From Azospirillum sp. TSH100 (GTDB taxonomy: Bacteria; Pseudomonadota; Alphaproteobacteria; Azospirillales; Azospirillaceae): a stretch of 64,000 nt of DNA. Shown piece by piece: positions 8,903 through 16,844 of this stretch (position 1 is its first letter; each line of letters begins with the position of its first letter). Where the stretch lies: the NCBI RefSeq assembly GCF_004923295.1, contig NZ_CP039636.1, positions 62,001 through 126,000 on the forward strand, written 5' to 3'. A program made the translations under genes and the position numbers. The notes beneath the pieces were generated by a model, which saw only the letters and a program-made list of their open reading frames with translations, did no database searches and had not been told where the DNA came from.

Positions 8903-10186
8903 ATGTCCCTCATCCAACCGATCGTCCCGCTGCTCGTCGCGGTGTTCCTGATGATGGGAGGCACCGGTGCGCTGACGACCATCGTCAGCGTCCGCCTCGA
9001 TGCCGCAGGCGCCTCGCCCATCCTGCTCGGCGCCCTGACCGCCGCCTATTACCTGGGGGTGACGATCGGATCGACGCAGGCCTACCGGCTCGTCGGGCAG
9101 GTCGGCCACATCCGCGCCTTCAGCGCCTCCGCGACCGTCATGGTCGCGGCGACCCTGGGACATACCCTGGGGTCCGATCCGGCGGCCTGGATCGCCCTTC
9201 GCCTTGTCGAGGGCTGCTGCATGGCCGGGCTGTTCGTCTGCATCGAAAGCTGGCTGAACCAAAGCGCCACGTCGGCCACGCGCGGGCAGATCCTGGCACT
9301 CTACATGATCGCCCTCTATGGCGCACAAGGTGCCGGCCAGTATCTGATGGTCATCGACGATCCGCACGGCTTCAAACAGTTCGTCCTGGTGTCGATCCTG
9401 GTTTCCCTTGCCCTTCTGCCGGTCGCGTTGAGCCGCAAGGCCCCGCCCCTTCTTCAAAAGCTGGAGCCCGTCCGCATCGGCCATCTCTATCGCGCAAGTC
9501 CGCTGGGGTTCGCCGGCACGGTGATCAGCGGGCTGGTGGTCGGCGCCTTCTACGGGCTGGGTCCGGTCTACATCCGGCATCTGGGTTATGATCTGGGCCA
9601 GTCAGCGACCTTCGTCAGCGCCGCCATCATCGGCGGAATGATTCTCCAATGGCCGTTCGGGAAGCTGTCGGACCTGTTCGATCGGCGGCTGGTTCTGGTC
9701 GGCCTGTTCGCCGCCCTGGTCGTCGTCAGCGGCGGCATGATGATGCTGCCGGCATTGGGATACCCGTGGCTCATCGCCGGCATCGCCCTGTTCGGCGGCA
9801 TCATCTTCGCGATCTATCCGATCTGCGTCTCCCACACCAACGACTTCCTGACGCCGGCCGAGATGGTGCCGGCGAGCGGTGGTATGGTTCTGGGATTCTC
9901 GATCGGAGCCATCGCCGGCCCCTTCCTGGCCTCCCTGGTGATGGCGAGCTTCGAGCAGGACGGGCTGTTCCTGTTTTCCGCTCTGGTGGCCGCCGCGGCC
10001 CTGTTTTTCGCGCTGTGGCGCATGACGGTCCGGCCTCCCGTGCCCATCGACCAGCGCCTCCCCTTCCTCCCCCAGGCACCGATCGCCGGGACTTTGGACG
10101 GCATGGCAGCGGACAAGGAAAAGGCGGACAAGCAAAAGCCCGGGTGCGTCCTCGGCGACGCCACACCCGGGCCTGAGTCCTTATAA
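8903..10186 (+). CDS. MFS transporter, YcaD-like
   Basis: This is a 12-helix major facilitator of about 427 aa. It opens MSLIQPIVPLLVAVFLMMGG and carries typical MFS signatures such as GSTQAYRL and the cytoplasmic loop GKLSDLFDRRL between helices 8 and 9. It resembles the YcaD group, whose substrates are unknown. I use ATG 8903; an in-frame GTG at 8870 would add 11 residues without a better ribosome-binding site. The hydrophilic tail (about 390-427) overlaps the hairpin that ends the opposite-strand fae-like gene. A role in exporting or importing a betaine-related compound is only a guess from neighbours. Confidence 0.85.
   Translation: MSLIQPIVPLLVAVFLMMGGTGALTTIVSVRLDAAGASPILLGALTAAYYLGVTIGSTQAYRLVGQVGHIRAFSASATVMVAATLGHTLGSDPAAWIALRLVEGCCMAGLFVCIESWLNQSATSATRGQILALYMIALYGAQGAGQYLMVIDDPHGFKQFVLVSILVSLALLPVALSRKAPPLLQKLEPVRIGHLYRASPLGFAGTVISGLVVGAFYGLGPVYIRHLGYDLGQSATFVSAAIIGGMILQWPFGKLSDLFDRRLVLVGLFAALVVVSGGMMMLPALGYPWLIAGIALFGGIIFAIYPICVSHTNDFLTPAEMVPASGGMVLGFSIGAIAGPFLASLVMASFEQDGLFLFSALVAAAALFFALWRMTVRPPVPIDQRLPFLPQAPIAGTLDGMAADKEKADKQKPGCVLGDATPGPESL
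10138..10172 (-). terminator. Intrinsic terminator of the fae-like operon
   Basis: A perfect 9-bp stem (10138-10146 with 10164-10172, GCCCGGGTG/CACCCGGGC) is followed on the minus strand by CTTTTGCTTG. It lies 44 bp downstream of the fae-like stop, inside the last codons of the convergent MFS gene. On the plus strand there is no T-run, so it should act mainly on the minus transcript. Confidence 0.7.
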
Positions 10187-10215
10187 GTCTTGGTCCGCCA
10201 CTTTGCGCCGACGGT

Positions 10216-10749
10216 TCACTCCTGCGGATCCAGCATGAAGTGCCTGATCTTGTGCCGGTTTTCGATCAGTTCGTCGAGGGAAGGCTCGTTGCGCATCGCC
10301 CGGCCGATGGCGATCTTGGTCGCCTCGTAGTTGGTGCGGTAGAGGTCGGCGCGGTCGAGGTTCGGATCGGTGGGGCAGCGCGGATCGATCCAGATCATCA
10401 CCAGAATGCACAGGTCATTGATCCCATCACGGGGCAGAACGCCGTCGATGACGCAATCCAGCACCGCGTCGGCGGTGGCGGCCTGGACGACGCCGCCGAA
10501 CAGGTCGACATAGGCGCTGGACTTCATCGTCACCTTGGACACCATCATGGTGGCCGGACGAACCATCTGGTTGCAGTCCCGCACCGCGAACATGCGGGTA
10601 TGGCCGGCGGTCTGCCCCATCATGGTGGCGAACGCATGGCCGGCCGGGCCATCGACCGTCCCGATCACGATTTCGGGCATCGCGTCGGTGAACTGGCCTT
10701 CCTTGGCGAAGACGGTGGCCTCGCCGACGCGGAACAGCGGATTGCTCAT
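10216..10749 (-). CDS. Formaldehyde-activating-enzyme paralogue lacking the catalytic His
   Basis: This 177-aa protein aligns along its whole length with Fae, the enzyme that condenses formaldehyde with H4MPT. Shared landmarks are VGEA at the start, a TMMVSKVT block matching TVMFNKVT of Fae, and a YEATKIAIGRA block matching [10 protein letters not shown]. In the true Fae at 33226-33735 the conserved segment is [11 protein letters not shown]; here the equivalent is TDAMPEIVIG, so the catalytic His is replaced and the loop is about three residues longer. It therefore probably does not catalyse the Fae reaction; a regulatory, sensing or carrier role is inferred. It is 37 bp downstream of the ABC-chemoreceptor fusion and likely co-transcribed with it. 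Confidence 0.88.
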   Translation of the reverse strand: MSNPLFRVGEATVFAKEGQFTDAMPEIVIGTVDGPAGHAFATMMGQTAGHTRMFAVRDCNQMVRPATMMVSKVTMKSSAYVDLFGGVVQAATADAVLDCVIDGVLPRDGINDLCILVMIWIDPRCPTDPNLDRADLYRTNYEATKIAIGRAMRNEPSLDELIENRHKIRHFMLDPQE

Positions 10750-10786
10750 GGGAACATTGCTCTCTTGGGGAGGGTGGTGTTGCCGG

Positions 10787-12502
10787 TCATCCGGTGCGGA
10801 TGCCGTCCAGCAACTGTTCGATGCTGCGGCGCAGCCGTTCGGTCTGACCGGCCAGGTCCGCAGCGGCGGTCAACACGTGCCGTGTCGCACTTTCGGTGTC
10901 GCGGGCACCGCCGGTGACATGCCGGGCGTTGCGCGCGACCACGCCCGCCCCGGATGCCGCTTGGTCGATGCTGGCGTGGATGGTGGCCGATGCGGCGGCC
11001 TGCGCCTCCATCGACCGGGCGATCGCCAGCGAGATGGTGCTGATCTCCTCGATCACCGTGGTGATGCTTTGGAGTGCCTGGGCGGCGTTGCCGGTCGCGT
11101 CCTGCATCGCCTGGATCCGCAGCGAGACGTCCTGAGTCGCCTTGCCGGTCTGGCTGGCCAGTTGGCGCACCTCCTGCGCCACCACCGCAAAGCCCTTGCC
11201 GGCCTCGCCGGCACGTGCGGCTTCGATGGTCGCGTTCAGGGCCAGCAGATTGGTCTGTCCGGTGATCTCGTCGATGATGCGCACGACGTTGCCGATATCC
11301 TCGGCCGATTTCCGCAGACTGTGCACAGACTGGTCGGCCTTGCGGGCCTGCTCCACCGCCGACGAGGCGATGCGGGCGGACTCGTCGATGCGGAGGCGGA
11401 TGTCCTCCAGCGAGCGGAAGGTATCGTCGGCCAGGGCGGCGACGGACTGGACGTTGCTCGCGATCTGCTCCGCCGCCACGACGGTCTCGCCCGCCTGTTC
11501 GTTGGTGCGGTCGATGATGCCGGTCAACTGGCGCGCGGTGCCGTCGAGCGCGCCGGCCGACGATTCCACCGTATCCAGACCCTCCATCGCCGTCCGCTCG
11601 AAATGGGAGATCAGGTCCTCCAGATGGGCGGAGCGCTGCCGCTCGCGCCGCCGCGCCGCGATGTCCTGGAAGGCGGCACGGACATGGTCATTCACCGGAC
11701 GCTCCAGGATTTCGTCCGGGCTGCCGATCTGGGTGATGCGTCCGGCGTCCATGACGGCGATCCGGTCCGCAAGCCGCATCGCCTCGTCAGGGTCCTGCGT
11801 CGTGAGCAGCACGGCGGCGCGATGCCCACGCTGCCAGTCGAGAAACTCGGCCTCCAGTTCCAGCCGCAGGACCGGGTCGACCCCGGCAAAGGGTACATCC
11901 ATCAAAAGCAGAGGCGGATCGCCGATCAGCGACCGCGCCAGACCGATCCGCAGGCGCGCTTCGGACGGAATCTCATGGGGCCGCCGTGCGGCAAGGGAAG
12001 TCAGCCCCATGCGCTCCAAAAGGGCGAGTGCACGGTCCCGACGGTCGCGCCGGCGCAGGCCGGCAACCTCCAGCCCGAAAGCAACATTCTCCAGAACACT
12101 GCGGTTCGGCATCAGCGCCGTGGCACCGAACGCCATCGTCATGGAGTCGCGGCGGGCGGCAACCAATTCGGCCGGCTTCATCGCCGCCATATCGCGCCCG
12201 TTCAGGAATACCGTGCCCGACGTCGGTTCGACCAGTCGGTTCACCATGCGGACCAGGGTGGACTTGCCGGAATTCAATCGCCCCAGCAGGGCCAGGACCT
12301 CCCCGGCCGCCAGATCGAACGAAACCTCGGCGACCGCCACCGTCGCGCCGGTTTCCCGCCTGATGTCGGCGTGGTCGACGCCGGCATGCAGCATGGTCAA
12401 GGCCCGGGCGGCGCTGCCACCGTAGATCTTGCACAGTCCTTCAACCGACAACATCCCGGTGCCGGCCGGCACGGTGCCCTGCAGGTGAGCTGACGAGTTC
12501 AT
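10787..12502 (-). CDS. Degenerate OpuAA/ProV-type ABC ATPase fused to a chemoreceptor (MCP) signalling domain
   Basis: This 571-aa cytoplasmic protein joins two modules. Residues about 17-285 align with glycine-betaine transporter ATPases, including the family-specific pre-Walker segment (ALTMLHAGV). The ATPase motifs are damaged: Walker [10 protein letters not shown] (74-82) survives loosely, the Q-loop Gln is Gly (126), the LSGGQ-type signature is IPSEA (178-182), the Walker B catalytic Glu is Val (203, LLLMDV), and the switch His is Gln (236). Residues about 290-571 form a long coiled coil with an intact chemoreceptor tip (about 409-449, [18 protein letters not shown]). There are no membrane segments, and the CBS domains usual for OpuAA are absent. 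It lies in an opuAC / fusion / fae-like operon. Sensing of betaine transport with output to CheA is inferred. Confidence 0.95.
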   Translation of the reverse strand: MNSSAHLQGTVPAGTGMLSVEGLCKIYGGSAARALTMLHAGVDHADIRRETGATVAVAEVSFDLAAGEVLALLGRLNSGKSTLVRMVNRLVEPTSGTVFLNGRDMAAMKPAELVAARRDSMTMAFGATALMPNRSVLENVAFGLEVAGLRRRDRRDRALALLERMGLTSLAARRPHEIPSEARLRIGLARSLIGDPPLLLMDVPFAGVDPVLRLELEAEFLDWQRGHRAAVLLTTQDPDEAMRLADRIAVMDAGRITQIGSPDEILERPVNDHVRAAFQDIAARRRERQRSAHLEDLISHFERTAMEGLDTVESSAGALDGTARQLTGIIDRTNEQAGETVVAAEQIASNVQSVAALADDTFRSLEDIRLRIDESARIASSAVEQARKADQSVHSLRKSAEDIGNVVRIIDEITGQTNLLALNATIEAARAGEAGKGFAVVAQEVRQLASQTGKATQDVSLRIQAMQDATGNAAQALQSITTVIEEISTISLAIARSMEAQAAASATIHASIDQAASGAGVVARNARHVTGGARDTESATRHVLTAAADLAGQTERLRRSIEQLLDGIRTG

Positions 12503-12668
12503 CGGCGATCCCGATCATGGAAGGGCTGAAAGCGGGAATGGCTGGAAACGGCCGTCCATCACGCGACTGCGCTTTGAACGGCCGCCTCCCAAGAACGGTG
12601 TAAAAATAGGCGAAGGTGTGGGAAAGGGTGTGCGGCCATCGCCTTCCCGGCGGTGGCGCGGCTGCCGG

Positions 12669-13559
12669 TCAGAGCTTGCCGGTGACCCAGTAGTCAATCC
12701 GGGCCTTGTTGTTCTTGATGTAGTTGTTGACCGCCTGTTCATAGCTGGTCTGGCGGGCTTCCTGCATCATCGCCTCCAGATCGCCGATCGGCAGGACCAT
12801 CCGGTTCAGGAACTCGAAGATTTCCGGGTGATCCTGGTAGAAGCCCTTGCGGACGATGGCGTTCACGCTCTCCAGACCGCCAAGCGCGCCCTTCGGATCC
12901 TCCAGATAGCGCAGCTTCCAGTTGGCGAACATCCAGTGCGGGCTCCAGCTCGTCACGACGATCCACTCGTTGCGCTTCATGGCGCGCTCCAGAGCGGCGA
13001 GCATCGCGGCGTCGCTGGCCGACACCAGCTGCATTCCCTTCAGATCATAGGTCTTCAGCGCCTTTTCCGACGCCTGCATCAGCCCCGAACCGGGATCGAT
13101 GCCCTGGATCTTGCCGCCGAGCTGCTTCTGCACCTCGGGCTTCTTCAGATCCTCGATCGATTTGACCTGATCGACGGGGATGTAATCCGGCACCACCCAG
13201 CCCAGGCGGGCACGGGTGTAGAGTGGACCGAGATCGACGATGTCCTTGCCGACCTTGTCGAGATAGGGCTTGTGGGTCAGCGGCTGCCACGACATCAGCA
13301 TGGCGTCCAGCTTGCCGCTGGCGATGCCCTGATATTGGATGCCGATGTCGGCCATCGTCAGTTCGACCTTGTAGCCGAACCGTTCCTCGATCACGGCTTT
13401 GGCGAGTTTCGTCACCGCCTCGGCATCCGACCAGGCGGTCCAGCCGATGTTGATCGACTTGTCGGCCGCCTGCGCAGAGGTGGCGACCACAGCGGTCCCC
13501 AGACCGACCGTCATGGCCGCCGACAGCAGCATACCCAAGGCTTTACCGAAGATTTTCAT
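12669..13559 (-). CDS. opuAC: Glycine betaine/choline ABC transporter substrate-binding protein
   Basis: This 296-aa secreted binding protein starts MKIFGKALGMLLSAAM with a Sec signal peptide ending about SAQA-AD (residue 33). The mature part is OpuAC/ProX type (pfam04069), with INIGWTAWSDAEA and the Trp-rich SWQPLT and VTSWSPHW stretches that usually supply the aromatic cage for the quaternary ammonium. The start is fixed by GAGGAGG just upstream. Its cognate ATPase and permease are probably those at 24292-26463, because the gene after it here is the ATPase-chemoreceptor fusion, 166 bp downstream. The exact ligand (betaine, choline, dimethylglycine) is uncertain. Confidence 0.93.
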   Translation of the reverse strand: MKIFGKALGMLLSAAMTVGLGTAVVATSAQAADKSINIGWTAWSDAEAVTKLAKAVIEERFGYKVELTMADIGIQYQGIASGKLDAMLMSWQPLTHKPYLDKVGKDIVDLGPLYTRARLGWVVPDYIPVDQVKSIEDLKKPEVQKQLGGKIQGIDPGSGLMQASEKALKTYDLKGMQLVSASDAAMLAALERAMKRNEWIVVTSWSPHWMFANWKLRYLEDPKGALGGLESVNAIVRKGFYQDHPEIFEFLNRMVLPIGDLEAMMQEARQTSYEQAVNNYIKNNKARIDYWVTGKL

Positions 13560-14257
13560 CAAGAAGCCTCCTCGTATGATTATTTGTTTGGGCTCGTTTG
13601 TTTGGAAATCCCGGTCCGTTGTGCCGGGATTTGAACCGGACACACGCATGCGGTCCGGACATTCACTTCTGTCTTGCCGGTGAACGCGGATGGCCGAATA
13701 CCTTCCGGGATTGAATCGGAGGGCTGGCGCCACCCGATGCGGACCTTCGCTGACATCAGTGCTGATTGGGCAAGGATGCAGGCCTTGAAAGCAAAAAACC
13801 TTCATCACAGCGGCAGTTCGTATCGCATTTGCGACAGCCCGGCACGCCTGCCGCTCGCCCGGCGAATGCTATACGGATGACAAGCGGAGATTTTGAAATC
13901 TTGCATAGAAATAGGGAAATGGAGCGCCAGTCCCTTGGACTCGAGACCTTATGGACGGCTGGCGGCTCTTTTTGGATGGCAATGCGCCGACAGCCGGACA
14001 TCTTGCGATTGAACTGATGAGCCACTCGCTCCCGAATGATCGCGTCCTGTCGCAAACCGGCCATTGCCGAACTCCGGCCTTGCGCAAAAAGACAGGACTG
14101 CCTGTCGGCCTTTTTAAAGTTGATGTCGCAATCCAGAACGCGGTACCCCGCGGCCGGCGGCAGGCTGTGTGTCGTGGAATCGAAAAAAGGACAGCCCTGT
14201 CAAGGCTGAAGCGGTTCCTCGAACAAACGGCCCCACTCCCGCAGAAGGTCAACCGTC
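13560..14257. promoter_or_regulatory. Divergent control region between opuAC and gbcA
   Basis: This 698-bp stretch has no convincing gene and is less GC-rich than its surroundings. It contains TGTCGCAAA on the minus strand (13836-13828), overlapping the inverted repeat TCGCA-TT-TGCGA (13823-13834), and TGTCGCAAA again on the plus strand (14048-14056). It also holds two GACAG...CTGTC hairpins at 14091-14106 and about 14188-14200. Promoters for both betaine genes and binding sites for a GbdR-type activator are expected here; exact sites are inferred. Confidence 0.55.
14086..14115 (+). terminator. Hairpin with T-run in the gbcA upstream region
   Basis: A GACAGG-ACTG-CCTGTC stem-loop (14091-14106) is flanked by AAAAA before and GGCCTTTTT after. 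It has the shape of an intrinsic terminator on the plus strand. It lies about 140 bp before gbcA, so it could end a short leader transcript or act as an attenuator. A second, similar element lies at about 14182-14200 without a T-run. Confidence 0.4.
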
Positions 14258-15538
14258 ATGGCGTCCGAGATTTCCATTGAAGCCCTGCTGAAGCGCCGAA
14301 AGAAGGGTCACAGCCTGGAGGCGCCGTTCTACACCAGCGACGAGATCTTCAAGCTCGACATGGAAATCATCTTCGGCCGCCACTGGCTGCATGTGGGTGT
14401 GGAACCGGATGTTCCGGAACCGGGCGACGTGATGGTGGTGGATATCGGCAAGACGTCCGTCATCGTCATGCGCGACGACGACATGGAATTGGTCGCCTTT
14501 CACAATGTCTGCCGCCATCGCGGCGCACGCATCATTCTCAAGGAAAAGACCTCCGTCGGCAATCTGGTGTGCAGCTATCACCAGTGGACCTACGGCCAGG
14601 ACGGCGAGCTTCTGTTCGCCGAGCATATGGGCAACGATTTCGATCGCAAGTGCCGGAACCTGAAGAAGGTGCACATCCGGTCGGTCGGCGGCCTGATCTT
14701 CATCTGCCTGGCGGAAGAGGCACCGGACGACATCGACCGCATGGCGGCGGTCATGGAGCCCTACATCCTTCCGCACGATCTGAAGAACTGCAAGATCGCC
14801 AAGACCGTCGACCTGATCGAGAAGGGCAACTGGAAGCTCACGATGGAGAACAATCGTGAATGCTACCACTGCGTCGGCAACCATCCGGAGCTGACCATCC
14901 CGCTGTTCGAGTATGGCTTCGGTTTCGCCCCCGACGGCACCAACCCGAAGCGGATGGAACATGCCGCCAAGTACGATGCTCTGGTGCAATCCTGCCATAC
15001 CGGTTGGGAAGCGGCGGGTTTCCCCAGCCGCGAGGTCGAGCATCTGACCGACACCACCGGCTTCCGCGCCGAACGCCTGCCGCTGGACGGCGCCGGCGAG
15101 GCCCACACCAAGGACACCCGCAGCGCGTCCAAGAAACTGCTGGGCTCGATCACCGAGCGCAAGCTGGGCGCCCTGTCCTTCTGGACCCAGCCGAACTCCT
15201 GGAACCACTTCATGAGCGACCACATCGTCACCTTCTCGGTGTTCCCGCTCGGTCCCGACCGGAATCTGCTGCGTACCCGCTGGCTGGTCCACAAGGATGC
15301 GGTGGAGGGCGTCGATTACGACCTGAACCGCCTGACCGAGGTGTGGGAAGCCACCAACCAGCAGGACGCCGATCTGGTCGAGATCTCGCACAACGGCGCC
15401 ATCAGCCCCGCCTACGAGCCCGGCCCCTATTCGCCCTACACCGAGCCGCTCGTGGAGAAATTCACGGAATGGTACGTCGGCCGCATGACCGAACATCTTC
15501 TGGGCAAGCAGGCAGTGGTGGGCGTCGCTGCCGAGTGA
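14258..15538 (+). CDS. gbcA: Glycine betaine monooxygenase, Rieske oxygenase subunit
   Basis: GbcA hydroxylates a methyl group of glycine betaine, giving dimethylglycine plus formaldehyde, using electrons from GbcB. The 426-aa protein has a Rieske [2Fe-2S] site with C85-x-H87 (CRHRGA) and C105-x2-H108 (CSYHQWTY), and mononuclear-iron ligands in ECYHCVGNHPEL (H204, H209) within the C-terminal catalytic domain. The start MASEISIEALLKRRKKGHSLE is typical of GbcA. gbcB follows 26 bp later. Expression is expected to depend on a GbdR-type activator, consistent with the TGTCGCAAA element about 200 bp upstream. The oxygen-dependent enzyme yields one formaldehyde per turnover, which links it to the Fae-H4MPT genes in this window. 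Confidence 0.95.
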   Translation: MASEISIEALLKRRKKGHSLEAPFYTSDEIFKLDMEIIFGRHWLHVGVEPDVPEPGDVMVVDIGKTSVIVMRDDDMELVAFHNVCRHRGARIILKEKTSVGNLVCSYHQWTYGQDGELLFAEHMGNDFDRKCRNLKKVHIRSVGGLIFICLAEEAPDDIDRMAAVMEPYILPHDLKNCKIAKTVDLIEKGNWKLTMENNRECYHCVGNHPELTIPLFEYGFGFAPDGTNPKRMEHAAKYDALVQSCHTGWEAAGFPSREVEHLTDTTGFRAERLPLDGAGEAHTKDTRSASKKLLGSITERKLGALSFWTQPNSWNHFMSDHIVTFSVFPLGPDRNLLRTRWLVHKDAVEGVDYDLNRLTEVWEATNQQDADLVEISHNGAISPAYEPGPYSPYTEPLVEKFTEWYVGRMTEHLLGKQAVVGVAAE

Positions 15539-15564
15539 CGGTTGTTCACGGCTGAGGGGGAAGA

Positions 15565-16677
15565 ATGATGACGATGCAGCAGGATGCGGCTTCGCCCGCG
15601 GGCCGGGACTGGGATTCCGAAACCGACGACACGCTGGTGTGCCGGGCGGTGCGGGAGGAAACGCACGACGTGAAGACCTTCGTCTTCGCGCCGGCGCGGC
15701 CCTGCCTGTTCCGGTTCAAGCCGGGCCAGTTCATCACGCTGGAACTGCCCATCGGCGGCGAGACCGTTCATCGCAGCTACACCGTCTCCTCCTCGGCCGC
15801 GCGGCCGCACCGTCTGTCGATCACCGTCAAGCGCGTACCCGGCGGTCCGGTGTCTAACTGGCTGCACGACACCCTGAAGCCGGGCGACAGGATCCGCGCG
15901 GTCGGGCCGCTTGGCGAGTTCACTCCTGGTGATTCCGAAGCCCCGCGCAAATTCCTGTTCCTGTCCGGCGGCAGCGGTGTCACGCCACTGATGTCGATGA
16001 CCCGGACCTTTGATGACCTGGGCGAGGATCACGACATCGTCTTCGTCCACGCCGCTCGAACTCCGGCCGATATCGTGTTCCGCCGCGAACTGGACGCGCT
16101 GACCGGTCCCGGCCGCCGGCTGCGCGTCGCCCATGTCTGCGAGGGCATAGGCACCGAGGCCCATTGGACCGGCTTCACCGGCCGGCTGTCGCTGCCGATG
16201 CTCGGAATGATCGCGCCGGATTTCATGGACCGGGAGGTCTATGTCTGCGGCCCCGGCCCCTTCATGAAGGCGGTGCGCGCCTTCCTGGAGGAGGGCGGCT
16301 TCGACATGAGCCGCTACCATCAGGAAAGCTTCAATTTCGAGGAGCTGACGGCCGAACTGGCCGCCGGAGATCCGCGGGTCGATACCGCGCAGGCCGCCGA
16401 GGCGCCGGCTTCCGATGGATTCCGCATCGAATTCGCCAAGACCGGCAAGGTCTTCGCCTGTCCGCCCGACATGGCGCTGGCAGACGCGGCATCGGCCGCC
16501 GACATCCGGGTTCCGACCTCCTGCTCACGTGGGTTGTGCGGAACCTGCAAGACGAAGCTGATCTCCGGCACGGTCGAGATGAACCACACCGGCGGCATCC
16601 GCAAGCGCGAGATCGACCAGGGGTTGATTCTGCTCTGTTGCAGCCGTCCGACAAGCGATCTGGTGATCGAGCGTTAG
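15565..16677 (+). CDS. gbcB: Glycine betaine monooxygenase, ferredoxin-reductase subunit
   Basis: GbcB passes electrons from NAD(P)H to GbcA. The 370-aa protein has an FAD domain with HRSYTVSSSA (about 72-81), an NAD domain with SGGSGVTPLMSM (about 132-143) and VCGPGPFMKA, and a C-terminal plant-type ferredoxin with the CSRGLCGTC cluster motif and its last Cys in LLCCSR near the C-terminus. The start follows GAGGGGG with tandem ATGs at 15565 and 15568; I use the first. It is the second gene of gbcAB, with a large hairpin 42 bp downstream. Confidence 0.94.
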   Translation: MMTMQQDAASPAGRDWDSETDDTLVCRAVREETHDVKTFVFAPARPCLFRFKPGQFITLELPIGGETVHRSYTVSSSAARPHRLSITVKRVPGGPVSNWLHDTLKPGDRIRAVGPLGEFTPGDSEAPRKFLFLSGGSGVTPLMSMTRTFDDLGEDHDIVFVHAARTPADIVFRRELDALTGPGRRLRVAHVCEGIGTEAHWTGFTGRLSLPMLGMIAPDFMDREVYVCGPGPFMKAVRAFLEEGGFDMSRYHQESFNFEELTAELAAGDPRVDTAQAAEAPASDGFRIEFAKTGKVFACPPDMALADAASAADIRVPTSCSRGLCGTCKTKLISGTVEMNHTGGIRKREIDQGLILLCCSRPTSDLVIER

Positions 16678-16718
16678 ACGCATCGCCGCTGAATTGTCTT
16701 CCGGGGGCAAGCCGCTGA

Positions 16719-16764
16719 CGCCATGGCGTCTTGCGTTTGATATCAAACGCGGGATGCCATGGCG
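16719..16764. repeat. 23-bp-arm inverted repeat between gbcB and regulator
   Basis: Two 23-nt arms, 16719-16741 and 16742-16764, meet without a spacer. The central 18 bp (16733-16750, GCGTTTGATATCAAACGC) are a perfect palindrome, and both outer ends contain GCCATGGC. The only three mismatches are G-U wobbles in RNA, so the transcript would fold as a continuous hairpin. There is no T-run on either side. It may be an operator, an mRNA 3'-end stabiliser or a factor-dependent terminator of gbcAB. Confidence 0.75.
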
Positions 16765-16844
16765 TTGTGTCTGGCGATCGGAGTCGCGCGTCAAATCGAT
16801 TCCGATTTCACGCGATCCGATCTAGCATTCCGAAGGACGGAATT

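Noticed and set aside
10138..10172. Hairpin read as a terminator of the plus-strand MFS gene
   Set aside because: No T-run on the plus strand, and the hairpin is inside the MFS reading frame; the minus strand has the T-rich tail.
10787..12502. Fusion explained as a frameshift assembly artefact of two neighbouring genes
   Set aside because: The frame is continuous over 571 codons with normal codon use across the junction, and the ATPase motifs are altered in a consistent way, which an artefact would not cause.
13674..13880. Short plus-strand frame in the opuAC-gbcA interval
   Set aside because: No ribosome-binding site and no recognisable protein; it overlaps regulatory repeats.
13951..14280. 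109-codon plus-strand frame running into gbcA
   Set aside because: It covers the hairpins, has no good start and runs out of frame into gbcA; codon use is not coding-like.
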